A stretch of DNA of 64,000 nt, taken from an uncultured Litoreibacter sp. GTDB lineage: Bacteria > Pseudomonadota > Alphaproteobacteria > Rhodobacterales > Rhodobacteraceae. Below are positions 17,048-26,314 of this stretch, in pieces. How positions within the stretch are numbered: the stretch's first letter is position 1; every line of letters starts with the position of its first letter. The DNA lies in assembly GCF_947487515.1 (NCBI RefSeq), contig NZ_CANKWO010000003.1, forward strand, positions 727,843 through 791,842. Direction: 5' to 3'. The position numbers and the translations under genes were made by a program. Below the pieces are notes generated by a model. The model did no database searches and was not told where the DNA came from. It worked only from the letters and a program-made list of their open reading frames with translations.

Positions 17048-18678
17048 TGGATATCGGTACAATTTCTATGGTTCTAATGTTGGGCCTGCTGGTGCTGCTT
17101 GCGATTGGCATGCCATTGGGAATGGCCTCAGCCATTCTGGCGGTGCTGGTCCTTGTAATGAAGTTTGAGCCAGCGCTTCTCTCCGCACCTTGGACGTTCG
17201 GGGACGGGATACTCACCGGAAGGGCAGGCTCGGGGCCGTTAAACATTCTGGCCCAGAAGATATACGGGCTTTTAACGGACTATGTGCTCATATCCATTCC
17301 GTTGTTCATCTTTATGGCGTCGCTGTTGGAGCGCTCCGGCATTGCTAAGGACATGTATTCGTCTTTGAACATCTGGCTGAACCACACCCGTGGCGGTATT
17401 GCGATTGTGACATCCATCATGGCGGTGATCATGGCAGCCATGTCCGGTATCATCGGCGGCGAAGTGGTTCTGCTTGGGCTTATTGCACTGCCACAGATGC
17501 TGCGGCTTGGGTACAATCAGAACCTAGCCATCGGGACGATTTGTGCGTCGGGCAGCCTTGGGACGATGATCCCGCCGTCCATCGTGCTGATCATCTACGG
17601 GCTGATCACCGAGACGTCGATCAAGGCGCTGTTCACCGCGTCGTTCTTGCCGGGCTTTATGCTGGCGTCTTTCATCATCATCTACATCATCGTGCGCACG
17701 CAACTGCGCCCGCAAGATGCACCCTTGCCGGAGCCCGTCGAAGGCGAGCCGCGCGGCTGGGCCAAACTGGCTTTGTTCGGGGCGTTTATGTCGGTGTTGG
17801 TTGCTGGCTTCTCGGCAGTACTGTTCTTGCGTGCATTGTTCTTCACCGCCACTGGGCAGAATATCGACAAGGGGGATGGAGTTGATCCGATCTTCTGGGG
17901 AACCGCGGATTACGTGCCGTGGTTTGCGGGGCTGGTCGCGATTTCCTTGCTGTTGATTTTCTTCGCCTTCGGTCGCGAACGGACCAAAACCGGTTGGGAC
18001 ATGGGCAAAGGTCTTGTGCCGCCGATCGTGGTGATCGGGGTTGTGCTTGGCTCTATCTACGGGGGGATCACAGGGATCACCGAAGCCGCGGGGATGGGTG
18101 CATTTGCGGTGTTTGTGATTGCGGTGTTACGCGGTGAGGCGTCAAGTGATCTGGTTTGGGACTCGCTGATGCGGACGCTCAAATCCACGGGCACCATCAT
18201 CTGGGTGACAATTGGCGCGGCGGCCTTGGCGGGGGCCTACACCATCGCAGGCGGTCCGACCTATGTCGCTGACTTTATCGTGGGCTCTGACTTGCCGACG
18301 ATGGGGATCATTCTGGCGATGATGGTGATTTTGCTGTTCATGGGGGCATTCATGGATTGGGTCGGCATTGTGCTGCTGATCATTCCGGTGTTCTTGCCGA
18401 TTGTTCAGCGCCTTCCGATTGAAGAGATCGGCCTGTTTGGCGAGCTGAACCCGCGTCACGTGGCAATCTGGTTCGGGGTGGTGTTCTGTATGAACATGCA
18501 GGTGAGCTTCTTGTCTCCTCCCTTCGGGCCAGCGGCCTTCTACCTGAAATCGGTAGCGCCTGCGCATATCTCGTTGACGGATATCTTCAAAGGCTTCCTG
18601 CCCTTCATCGGTATTCAGCTGATCGCTCTGTCGGTCTTGTTGATTTACCCGCCCATTGTGTCGCTTCTGCTGCCATAG
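17047..18678 (+). CDS. dctM: TRAP transporter large permease (DctM)
   Basis: A 543-residue polytopic inner-membrane protein with about 12-14 helices, the channel subunit of the TRAP symporter. Typical DctM stretches are visible: LLVLLAIGMPLGMASAILAV, ASGSLGTMIPPSIVLIIYGL and FMDWVGIVLLIIPVFLPIV, with NMQVSFLSPPFGPAAFYLKS near the end. It is longer than minimal DctM (about 430) owing to a central insertion around residues 240-310. Translationally coupled to dctQ through a TAATG overlap. Confidence 0.93.
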   Translation: MDIGTISMVLMLGLLVLLAIGMPLGMASAILAVLVLVMKFEPALLSAPWTFGDGILTGRAGSGPLNILAQKIYGLLTDYVLISIPLFIFMASLLERSGIAKDMYSSLNIWLNHTRGGIAIVTSIMAVIMAAMSGIIGGEVVLLGLIALPQMLRLGYNQNLAIGTICASGSLGTMIPPSIVLIIYGLITETSIKALFTASFLPGFMLASFIIIYIIVRTQLRPQDAPLPEPVEGEPRGWAKLALFGAFMSVLVAGFSAVLFLRALFFTATGQNIDKGDGVDPIFWGTADYVPWFAGLVAISLLLIFFAFGRERTKTGWDMGKGLVPPIVVIGVVLGSIYGGITGITEAAGMGAFAVFVIAVLRGEASSDLVWDSLMRTLKSTGTIIWVTIGAAALAGAYTIAGGPTYVADFIVGSDLPTMGIILAMMVILLFMGAFMDWVGIVLLIIPVFLPIVQRLPIEEIGLFGELNPRHVAIWFGVVFCMNMQVSFLSPPFGPAAFYLKSVAPAHISLTDIFKGFLPFIGIQLIALSVLLIYPPIVSLLLP

Positions 18679-18709
18679 CAAAACGTGACATAAGCAAGAC
18701 AACAACATC

Positions 18710-18739
18710 GGCCGCGCCCCTTCCAAAAGAGGCGCGGCC
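18710..18739 (+). terminator. Hairpin between dctM and uxaA-like gene
   Basis: GGCCGCGCC (18710-18718) and GGCGCGGCC (18731-18739) make a perfect 9-bp stem, 32 bp after the dctM stop. Only TACCTT follows, so termination may be partial, with read-through to the next operon genes likely. Confidence 0.6.
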
Positions 18740-18798
18740 TACCTTGGTTCCTTAGGCCACGAAACCTGCCCCGTAGGCCAATAGCAAAAGCAGACCCT

Positions 18799-20301
18799 AT
18801 GAAAGACTTCATTCGCCTAGATGCCGACGACAATGTGGTTACTGCCTCACGTGTCTTGGAGGCAGGGGCATTGGTGGAAAACACCGCCACTACCACATTG
18901 ATCCCCTCGGGACATAAGATCGCCACGCACGCGATTGCCGAAGGGGCACAGATACGCAAATACGCCCAAATGATCGGCGTGGCGTCTTGCGACATTGCGG
19001 CAGGTGATCATGTTCACACCCATAATTGCGACTTTGCCCCGACAGCGCAAAGCTACGAATTTGGCACTGACATGCGTCCCGTCGTTGCGGGAAACGGCGA
19101 CAGCTTCATGGGATACCGCCGCGACAATGGCGGTGTTGGCACGCGGAACTATATCGCGATCGTCACCTCGGTGAATTGCTCGGCCACCGCGGCGCGCCGC
19201 ATTGCCGATTATTTTACGCCCGAACGTCTGGCGGATTACCCCAATGTTGATGGGGTCTGCGCCTTCGTGCATGGAACGGGCTGCGGCATGGCGGGTGATG
19301 GCGACGGCTTTGAGGCGTTGCAACGCGTTATGTGGGGCTATGCGCGACACCCCAACCATGCCGGCGTGTTGATGGTGGGTTTGGGCTGCGAGATGAACCA
19401 AATTGACTGGCTGCTGGACGCCTATGGGTTGAAGCAAAGTGACAGCTTTCAGGTGATGAACATCCAAGGGGTCGCGGGGCTGCAAAAGACCATTGAGTTG
19501 GGCATCAAGAAGGTAGAGGCGATGCTTCCCATGGCCAATCGCGCGACGCGGGTGGAATGCCCCGTGTCGGAGTTGAAGGTGGCGCTGCAATGCGGTGGCT
19601 CGGATGCTTGGTCCGGCGTCACGGCCAATCCGGCGCTGGGGTATGCGTGTGACTTGCTTGTCGCCCAAGGGGGGACGGGCGTGCTGGCAGAGACGCCAGA
19701 AATCTACGGAGCCGAGCATCTTTTGACCCGCCGCGCTGTTTCACCAGCGGTAGGCGAAAGGCTGGTCGGCCTGATCGACTGGTGGAAAGATTACACCGAA
19801 CGCAATCGTGGCTCGATGGACAATAACCCAAGTCCCGGAAACAAGAAGGGTGGGCTGACCACCATTTTGGAGAAATCCTTGGGGGCCGCGGCCAAGGGCG
19901 GAACCTCGCCGCTGACGGGGGTGTATAAATACGCGGAACCGGTCACGGCCAAAGGTTTCACCTTTATGGACAGTCCTGGATATGATCCGGCCGCAGTGAC
20001 GGGGCAAATAGCAGGCGGGTGCCAGCTGGTGGTGTTTACCACGGGGCGCGGTTCGGCATTTGGCTCGAAGCCCAGCCCGACAATTAAGGTCTCGACCAAT
20101 ACAGAAATGTACCGCCGGATGGCCGACGACATGGACATCAATGCAGGCGACATGCTGACCGAAGGTGTGACACTGGAGCAAAAAGGGCGCGAAATCTACG
20201 CGTTGATCTTGGCTGTCGCCTCTGGGGAGGCGTCGAAATCCGAGGCTCAGGGCTTGGGCGACTATGAGTTTGTCCCATGGCAGATTGGCGCGGTCATGTA
20301 A
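18799..20301 (+). CDS. uxaA: Altronate dehydratase family hydro-lyase (UxaA/GarD type)
   Basis: A 500-residue full-length UxaA-type protein: an N-terminal SAF domain (about 1-90, ending DHVHTHNCDF) fused to the dehydratase domain. Motifs: YRRDNGGVGTRNYIAIVTSV, FVHGTGCGMAG, MVGLGCEMNQ, LQCGGSDAWSGVTANPALG and KKGGLTTILEKSLGAAAKGG. The conserved cysteines are candidates for metal binding. Family members dehydrate D-altronate or galactarate to 2-keto-3-deoxy acids. Its place behind a TRAP transporter and before several oxidoreductases supports sugar-acid catabolism; the actual substrate may differ. Its stop overlaps the next start (TAATG). Confidence 0.87.
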   Translation: MKDFIRLDADDNVVTASRVLEAGALVENTATTTLIPSGHKIATHAIAEGAQIRKYAQMIGVASCDIAAGDHVHTHNCDFAPTAQSYEFGTDMRPVVAGNGDSFMGYRRDNGGVGTRNYIAIVTSVNCSATAARRIADYFTPERLADYPNVDGVCAFVHGTGCGMAGDGDGFEALQRVMWGYARHPNHAGVLMVGLGCEMNQIDWLLDAYGLKQSDSFQVMNIQGVAGLQKTIELGIKKVEAMLPMANRATRVECPVSELKVALQCGGSDAWSGVTANPALGYACDLLVAQGGTGVLAETPEIYGAEHLLTRRAVSPAVGERLVGLIDWWKDYTERNRGSMDNNPSPGNKKGGLTTILEKSLGAAAKGGTSPLTGVYKYAEPVTAKGFTFMDSPGYDPAAVTGQIAGGCQLVVFTTGRGSAFGSKPSPTIKVSTNTEMYRRMADDMDINAGDMLTEGVTLEQKGREIYALILAVASGEASKSEAQGLGDYEFVPWQIGAVM

Positions 20302-21290
20302 TGAAGCTGCTGATTGCGGGCATAGGGTTGATCGGGGCGCGCCATTTGCAGCACGCCCTGCAGATTCCGCAGATTGATGTGGTCGGTGTCATCGACCCGC
20401 AACTGACGCAAGCCGAGGTGGCGCATTTCGCCTCCATAGACGCCGTGGATGTAGAGGCAGACGCCATCGTGATCGCCACCCCGTCCCATTTACATGCAGA
20501 GCACGCCGAAGCCGCTGCCGCGCGCGGCTGGCATATGCTGATCGAGAAACCGGTGGCACATTCGCTAGAGGCCGCAGACAGGATCATCGCCGCCACGCAA
20601 CGGGCTGGGGTTCACACGTTGGTGGGGCATCACCGCCGTCACCACGCGGCAGTGACGAAGGTGAAAGCGTTGCTGCAGGAAGGACGTATCGGTGCACCGG
20701 TGCTTGCGTCGATGATCTGGGCAATGAAGAAACCGGATGACTATTTTGACGTGCCTTGGCGGGCGGGCCCTGATGGATCGCCAGTGATGATAAACTTGGT
20801 ACATGAGGTCGACTTGCTACGGTTTCTCTTTGGAGATGCCGTCGCCGTTCAGGGCATCGGCACCAATGCTCATCGAGGAGCTGCCCGTGTCGAAAGCGGG
20901 GTGGCGCTCTTGCAGTTTGAAAATGGTGTGACCGCGAGCATTGGGTTTTCTGACGCAACCGCCAGCCCATATGGCTTTGAGGCGGGCACCGGAGAGAACC
21001 CCAATATCGCCACTACAGGTGAGGACTATTTACGTATTTGTGGCACCAATGGCGCTTTGGGCTTTCCCTCACTTACGCTTTGGGGCGGCGCTGCGGACTG
21101 GTCCGAGACCCCAATGGTCACGACACCCGCACCGGTCTCAAATGTACCGCTTGTCGCGCAGCTCAATCATTTTTGTGACGTGTGCAACGGGCGGGCCTTG
21201 CCGTTGATTTCGGCATTGGAGGGGCGCAAGACCTTGGAAACGACACTTGCGATTGAAGCCGCTGTTGCCCCCAAGCGGGGGCTGACATGA
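20301..21290 (+). CDS. Gfo/Idh/MocA-family oxidoreductase
   Basis: A 329-residue NAD(P)-dependent dehydrogenase. I start it at the ATG overlapping the uxaA stop (TAATG); a longer start inside uxaA is unlikely. The Rossmann motif MKLLIAGIGLIGARHLQHAL is followed by IVIATPSHLHAEHAEAAAAR and the EKPVAH signature that carries the catalytic lysine of the family; later MINLVHEVDLLRFLFGD carries the usual His. Such enzymes oxidise or reduce sugars, inositols or their acids. It overlaps the downstream FAD gene by 4 bp. Confidence 0.87.
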   Translation: MKLLIAGIGLIGARHLQHALQIPQIDVVGVIDPQLTQAEVAHFASIDAVDVEADAIVIATPSHLHAEHAEAAAARGWHMLIEKPVAHSLEAADRIIAATQRAGVHTLVGHHRRHHAAVTKVKALLQEGRIGAPVLASMIWAMKKPDDYFDVPWRAGPDGSPVMINLVHEVDLLRFLFGDAVAVQGIGTNAHRGAARVESGVALLQFENGVTASIGFSDATASPYGFEAGTGENPNIATTGEDYLRICGTNGALGFPSLTLWGGAADWSETPMVTTPAPVSNVPLVAQLNHFCDVCNGRALPLISALEGRKTLETTLAIEAAVAPKRGLT

Positions 21291-22390
21291 AGATCGCGGT
21301 GATAGGTCGGGGCCTGTGGGGGGCTGCAGCCGCGCGGCATTTGGCCTTGTCGGGCGCGGATGTGACTTTGATCGGCCCAAGTGAGCCTGTAGATAAAACC
21401 GCCCATCCCGGTGTGTTCGGCTCGCATTACGATGAAGGGCGAATAACCCGCAAGAATGCTTCGGATCCATACTGGGCGCGCATCTCTATTGCCTCGATTG
21501 ACCGCTACGCCGAGATAGAGGCGCAAAGCGGTATAGGTTTCTATACAGAAGCGGGGGCTGTCTTGGCCGGAGGGGCAGACTACATGGCTCTGGTCGAGGC
21601 CAGTCGGGCGGCGTGTGACATCTCTTGCGATATGTTGGACCGTGCCGCGTTGGCGCAACGCTTCGCGTTTTTCGACTTCCCTGATCACTTTACTGGATAT
21701 CACGAAGTGACCCGTGCCGGTCATATTAGCCCGCGACGCCTTGTAGAGGCGCAAACCAAGGCTGCGCAAAACTTAGGTGCGAAACTATTGCCAGAGACGG
21801 TGGATGGTATCAACGAGCGTCCCAACACCGTCGAGGTGATCACCGCGCACGGGCGCCATAGCTTTGATCAGGTGCTGGTCGCGGCGGGCTACAACACAGA
21901 CAGGGTTCTGGGGCGCGATGCCCAACTGCAGGTTTTCGCCCGAACGATTGCCTTCTTTGAAGTCCCGCCGGCAGAAGCCCTGAGGCTGAAGTCGATGCCA
22001 ACTTTGATCTATGAGGCTGCTGAGGACCCGTATCTTTTGCCGCCAATCAAATACCCTGACGGAAAGCTCTACATCAAGCTGGGGGGCGATCCCGATGATG
22101 TTCCCTTGTCTAGTGAAAAGGATGTTGGCGATTGGTTCCGTTCGGGGGGAAATCGCGCGGTTCGCGATCATCAGGCGGGCATTTTGCGCAGTCTTATGCC
22201 CGACTTGAATTTTACGTCCCTCAGCATGGGGGCCTGCGTGACCAGCTGGACGAAAGATCGCCGTCCCGAGGTGGCACGCCTGTCCAATCGGCTTTCTGTT
22301 TGCACAGGCGGCAATGGGGCAGGGGCGAAATGCAGCGATGAAATAGGCCGCTTAGGGGCGGCGTTGATACTTGAGGAAACTGGAGATTGA
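21287..22390 (+). CDS. FAD-dependent oxidoreductase (DAO family)
   Basis: A 367-residue flavoprotein. N-terminal dinucleotide-binding motif MKIAVIGRGLWGAAAARHLA (GxGxxG), HPGVFGSHYDEGRITR typical of sarcosine oxidase/MSOX-like DAO proteins, a central substrate domain, and a C-terminal FAD closure around CTGGNGAGAKCSDEIG. DAO enzymes oxidise amines or amino acids; within this sugar-acid operon the substrate could be an amino-sugar acid or hydroxy acid, but that is conjecture. It overlaps the preceding Gfo/Idh gene by 4 bp and lies 2 bp before the next. Confidence 0.8.
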   Translation: MKIAVIGRGLWGAAAARHLALSGADVTLIGPSEPVDKTAHPGVFGSHYDEGRITRKNASDPYWARISIASIDRYAEIEAQSGIGFYTEAGAVLAGGADYMALVEASRAACDISCDMLDRAALAQRFAFFDFPDHFTGYHEVTRAGHISPRRLVEAQTKAAQNLGAKLLPETVDGINERPNTVEVITAHGRHSFDQVLVAAGYNTDRVLGRDAQLQVFARTIAFFEVPPAEALRLKSMPTLIYEAAEDPYLLPPIKYPDGKLYIKLGGDPDDVPLSSEKDVGDWFRSGGNRAVRDHQAGILRSLMPDLNFTSLSMGACVTSWTKDRRPEVARLSNRLSVCTGGNGAGAKCSDEIGRLGAALILEETGD

Positions 22391-22392
22391 AA

Positions 22393-23274
22393 ATGAGTAA
22401 AATTGGCTTTATCGGCCTCGGCCTTATGGGCGGGGCGATGGTGGGACGTTTGCAAGATCAAGGCCACGAACTTGTGGTTTTGGGCAACCGCGACCGGACC
22501 TATATCGACCAAGCGATCGCGCGCGGCGCCACGGAGGTTGGCACTGCACGCGACGTGGCAGAGGCCTGCGAGATTGTGATGTTGTGCATGGGCACGTCGG
22601 ATCAGGTCGAGGGGCGCATGCTAGGCGATGAGGGAGTGATCGCAGGGTTGGCATCGGGGGCTACAGTCATCGATTTTGGCACATCTCTTCCAGCCTCAAC
22701 CAAAGCTTTGGGCGTTCAGGTGGCCGCCGCGGGCGGGGCATATCTTGACGCGCCGCTGGGCCGCACACCTGCCCATGCGGTGGACGGATTGCTGAACATC
22801 ATGTGTTCTGGTGACAAGGCTGCCTTTGACAAGGTGAAACCTGTGCTAGAGGACTTGGGCGAAAACGTATTTCATCTTGGTGCGCTCGGCTCCGGTCACA
22901 CAATCAAGTTGATCAACAACTTTTTCGGGATGACCGTGGCCAATGCCATGGCTGAGGCCTTTGCGATGGCGGATGTCCAAGGGGTTGATCGCCAAGGCTT
23001 GTACGACGTGATGAGCGCAGGGCCGTTGCATTCGGGCATGATGGATTTCGTCAAAGGCTATGGTGTGGATGGGGACCCCGCGCAACTGGCTTTCGCCATC
23101 AAGAACGCCGCCAAAGATGTAGGGTACTACGCCCAGATGGCAGAAGATGCCGGTGTGAACTCCGTCATGTCGACGTCAACGCTGCACGCATTGAGCACGG
23201 CACGCGACGAGGGGCGTGGCGATGACATGGTATCGCAAATGGTGGACTTCTACGCCGAAAAACTGAAGCCATAG
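22393..23274 (+). CDS. 3-hydroxyisobutyrate-dehydrogenase-type reductase (second)
   Basis: A 293-residue beta-hydroxyacid dehydrogenase. KIGFIGLGLMGGAMVGRLQD binds the cofactor, LDAPLGRTPAHAVDGLLNIM replaces the common DAPVSGG motif, and GSGHTIKLINNFFGMTVANA holds the catalytic lysine. I prefer the ATG at 22393 with GGAG 7 bases upstream, over a TTG at 22387 that overlaps the previous stop. It is a paralogue of the 12293 gene but only distantly similar, so a different hydroxyacid substrate is likely (tartronate semialdehyde reductase is one option). Confidence 0.83.
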   Translation: MSKIGFIGLGLMGGAMVGRLQDQGHELVVLGNRDRTYIDQAIARGATEVGTARDVAEACEIVMLCMGTSDQVEGRMLGDEGVIAGLASGATVIDFGTSLPASTKALGVQVAAAGGAYLDAPLGRTPAHAVDGLLNIMCSGDKAAFDKVKPVLEDLGENVFHLGALGSGHTIKLINNFFGMTVANAMAEAFAMADVQGVDRQGLYDVMSAGPLHSGMMDFVKGYGVDGDPAQLAFAIKNAAKDVGYYAQMAEDAGVNSVMSTSTLHALSTARDEGRGDDMVSQMVDFYAEKLKP

Positions 23275-23277
23275 AAG

Positions 23278-24207
23278 ATGAGCCGCGTCGCCATTCCCGC
23301 ACTTGAAGACCGTGCAAGTCTTGGCATTGCCATGATTTTGGTGGCGTGGCTGTTCTTCTCAATGATCGACACATCGGTGAAATGGCTAGTGTTGGCAGGG
23401 CTTCCCGCGATGCAATTGGCATTCATGCGATATGTCGGTCACTTCTTCATATCGACTTGGTTGGTTATGCGCGGCGGCTTGGACGCGGAGCGCTTCCAGA
23501 CCGACCGGTTGGGGCTGGTGCTGTTCCGCGCCTATTTGCTGACCTCCTCCACGGCGCTGAACTTCTTGGCCCTGCTGTATTTGCCGCTGACCGTAACGGC
23601 ATCGATTATGTTTACCTCTCCGATTTTGGTGTGTTTGCTGGGTTGGCCCATGCTTGGGGAACGAGCTGGGCCGTGGCGGGTGTTCGGTATCGTGCTGGGG
23701 TTTGTGGGGGTGTTGGTCGTGATGCGCCCCTTCGGTGCCGAGTTTCACTGGGCTATGCTGTTGTCCTTGCATAACGCCTTGGCGATGGCGTTGTATTCGA
23801 TCTTGACGCGCAAACTTGCAGGGGTGGTCTCGACAGAGATTATGCAATTCTACATGGGGCTGTTTGGCACCGCAGTGCTATTGCCGGTTGCCGTGTATTA
23901 TTGGAGCAACCCGAGCACTGCGCTGGACTGGGTGTTGATGATCCTGCTGGGGGTGTTCGGCTGGGCAGGGCATGAACTTCTGACCCGCGCCCACCGCTTT
24001 GCCACGGCCAACACGCTAATGCCCTATGCCTATTTCTTTTTGCTGTTTTTGTCAGTTTCTGGCTATCTGATTTGGGGGCATCTTCCCGACAGACCAACGC
24101 TGATTGGTGCTGCGATTATCATCGGGTCGGGGTTGTTGATTTGGGTGCGCACCCGATTGCACAGCACGTCAAAGCAGGCCGCCACAAGGTCATCTGTATC
24201 CAAGTGA
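23278..24207 (+). CDS. EamA/DMT-family membrane transporter
   Basis: A 309-residue membrane protein with ten predicted helices in two EamA repeats, for example LGIAMILVAWLFFSMIDTSV and ALNFLALLYLPLTVTASIMF in the first half, then MLLSLHNALAMALYSILTRK opening the second. EamA proteins carry small metabolites or drugs, often outward. It starts 3 bp after the reductase stop and is the last gene of the TRAP/uxaA operon, so it could export an intermediate or provide a second uptake route. The substrate is unknown. Confidence 0.85.
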   Translation: MSRVAIPALEDRASLGIAMILVAWLFFSMIDTSVKWLVLAGLPAMQLAFMRYVGHFFISTWLVMRGGLDAERFQTDRLGLVLFRAYLLTSSTALNFLALLYLPLTVTASIMFTSPILVCLLGWPMLGERAGPWRVFGIVLGFVGVLVVMRPFGAEFHWAMLLSLHNALAMALYSILTRKLAGVVSTEIMQFYMGLFGTAVLLPVAVYYWSNPSTALDWVLMILLGVFGWAGHELLTRAHRFATANTLMPYAYFFLLFLSVSGYLIWGHLPDRPTLIGAAIIIGSGLLIWVRTRLHSTSKQAATRSSVSK

Positions 24208-24315
24208 TAGATAAGACAATTTACCCGCCCAAAGTGGTTTCAAACCGGCTGGAAGAGATGAGCCGTTGACCCAATGGACGCTTTGGCGCACGGTCGGCCC
24301 GACTGGGAGGATTAG

Positions 24316-25332
24316 ATGAAAAACGCGGTACTTATTGGGGTCGGAATGGTTGCCGAAACGCATCGTATGGCGCTTGAATCCTCTGAGCTTGCGCAGCTGG
24401 TTGCAGTATGCGCGCGTCGGCCTGAGAACGCGCAATCCTACGCAAAAAACCATGGTGTTCGCGCTGTGGCACTGGCAGATATCGCGGCTGATCCCGATAT
24501 TGACTTTGCCATTGTGGCCACGCCTCCCAACGCCCGCAACGACATTGTGTCGGCTCTTGTGAAAGCGGGGAAGCCGATCCTTTTGGAGAAACCGATTGAG
24601 CGCAGCCTAACGTCTGCCGCAGCTATCGTTGAGCGATGTGAACTGGCTAACATCCCGCTTGGCATCATGTTTCAGCACCGGATGCGCGAAGCGTCGCAAA
24701 AACTGACGCAACTTATGGCCGATAAGGAACTGGGGGATCTCGCCTTGGCTGAGGTCAATGTGCCGTGGTGGCGCGATCAAGACTACTACGACACACCCGG
24801 ACGGGGCACCATCGCGCAAGACGGCGGCGGAGTGTTGATCACCCAAGCCATTCACACGCTTGATCTGCTCTTGTCCCTGACCGGACCTGTCAATCAGGTG
24901 CAAGCCATGGCACGCACCAGCAAGCTGCACCAGATGGAGGTCGAAGACGTCGTTGCCGCAGGGCTTGATTTCGCCAATGGGGCCGTGGGCACTTTGACGG
25001 CCTCGACCGCCAGTTTCCCAGGAGGAGCCGAAACAATCACTTTGCATTGCACCAAGGCGTCAGCGCGTCTGCAAGCAGGGCAATTGCACATCCATTGGCA
25101 AGACGGGCGTATCGAGAAGTTCGGCGCGGCGGCCAATACAGGTGGCGGGGCAGATCCAATGGCCTTTACGCACGCTTGGCACCAAGGAATTTTAGATGAC
25201 TTCATCAACGCAATCGATGAGCAACGCCCGCCGCTGGTCACGGGCCGCGCCGCACTGAAAACACATGCGCTGATCGAGGCGCTGATGGAATCCTCGCTTG
25301 AAGGAAAACGAATGAAAGTTCGAAATGTCTAA
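24316..25332 (+). CDS. Gfo/Idh/MocA-family oxidoreductase (first of three)
   Basis: A 338-residue dehydrogenase with a good ribosome site (GGGAGGA) 6 bases before the ATG. NAVLIGVGMVAETHRMALES is the Rossmann motif; IVATPPNARNDIVSALVKAG and LLEKPIERS carry the signature with catalytic Lys; ITQAIHTLDLLLSLTGPVNQ holds the conserved His. It opens a run of three overlapping Gfo/Idh/MocA genes (24316-27335), which may act in sequence or as a heteromeric enzyme. Substrates cannot be read from sequence; inositol, scyllo-inosamine and sugar lactones are typical of the family. Confidence 0.87.
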   Translation: MKNAVLIGVGMVAETHRMALESSELAQLVAVCARRPENAQSYAKNHGVRAVALADIAADPDIDFAIVATPPNARNDIVSALVKAGKPILLEKPIERSLTSAAAIVERCELANIPLGIMFQHRMREASQKLTQLMADKELGDLALAEVNVPWWRDQDYYDTPGRGTIAQDGGGVLITQAIHTLDLLLSLTGPVNQVQAMARTSKLHQMEVEDVVAAGLDFANGAVGTLTASTASFPGGAETITLHCTKASARLQAGQLHIHWQDGRIEKFGAAANTGGGADPMAFTHAWHQGILDDFINAIDEQRPPLVTGRAALKTHALIEALMESSLEGKRMKVRNV

Positions 25333-26314
25333 ACTTAAAGTCGCCGTTTTGGGCATCGATCATCGCCATGCCTTCGGGATGCTTGGCAACATGCTGCAGC
25401 AGGGGGCGGACTGCGTCGGGTGGTGGACGGACGGCACTCCAGAGCCGCTGGAGGGTTTCGTAAAACGCTTTCCTGATGCGCCGAGGATGGCGTCGGTGGA
25501 TGCGGTGTTGGATGCCAAGCCGGATTTGGTGATTATCTCTGCGATCCCAAGTGATCGTGCTGCACTTGCCATCCGAGCGATGGAGGCGGGCATTGATGTG
25601 ATGTCCGACAAACCGGGCTGCACCACCATGGATCAGCTAAACGCTCTGCGGGACTGTGTCGCGCGTACGGGGCGCATTTGGTCGGTAGATTTCTCGGAAC
25701 GCTTCGAGGTGCCATGTGTGACCCGTGCTGCAGAACTTGTACAAGAAGGCGCCATTGGTCGCGTCATTCAAACGGTGGGGCTTGGGCCGCATCGCTTGAA
25801 CCGGCCGACGCGACCGGACTGGTTCTTTGATCCGGCCCGCAACGGCGGCATTCTAACCGATATTGCGTCGCATCAGATTGACCAGTTTTTGTATTTCACA
25901 GGGGCTACGGATGCCGAGGTGACGCTTGCGTCGGCCACATCAGTTGGCGGGGATTTTCAGGACTTCGGCGAAATTGCCCTGCGTGCACCCGAAGGCCACG
26001 GCTACATTCGTGTGGATTGGTTTACTCCGGATGGCTTGCCGACTTGGGGCGACGGGCGCCTGACGATTTTGGGCACGGAGGGCACGATTGAGCTGCGCAA
26101 ATATGTGGACGTGGGCGTGGGGATAGGGACGGATCATTTGTTGCTTACCAATGGGACGCGTTGCGAGAAAATTGATGCCAGTGATGCGGGGCTGCCCTAT
26201 TTCGCGCGGCTGATTGCAGATATCCGCGACCGCTCCGAGACTGCGATGCCACAAGCCCACGCATTCAAAGTGATGGAACTGGCCTTGCGTGCTCAGGAGA
26301 TCGCAGATGCGTAG
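25325..26314 (+). CDS. Gfo/Idh/MocA-family oxidoreductase (second of three)
   Basis: A 329-residue member that departs from the usual pattern. MSKLKVAVLGIDHRHAFGML replaces the glycine-rich Rossmann loop with GIDHRHA, and the signature reads VMSDKPGCTTMDQ, keeping the lysine-proline pair. GGILTDIASHQIDQFLYFTG has the conserved His. This variant loop is seen in the HRH branch of the family, whose cofactor and substrate are not clear to me. Start and stop overlap both neighbours by 8 bp, so the three genes are translationally coupled. Confidence 0.83.
   Translation: MSKLKVAVLGIDHRHAFGMLGNMLQQGADCVGWWTDGTPEPLEGFVKRFPDAPRMASVDAVLDAKPDLVIISAIPSDRAALAIRAMEAGIDVMSDKPGCTTMDQLNALRDCVARTGRIWSVDFSERFEVPCVTRAAELVQEGAIGRVIQTVGLGPHRLNRPTRPDWFFDPARNGGILTDIASHQIDQFLYFTGATDAEVTLASATSVGGDFQDFGEIALRAPEGHGYIRVDWFTPDGLPTWGDGRLTILGTEGTIELRKYVDVGVGIGTDHLLLTNGTRCEKIDASDAGLPYFARLIADIRDRSETAMPQAHAFKVMELALRAQEIADA

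Noticed and set aside
18847..19719. 290-codon minus-strand open frame opposite the altronate dehydratase gene
   Set aside because: Antisense shadow; composition dominated by Arg, His and Ala without motif.
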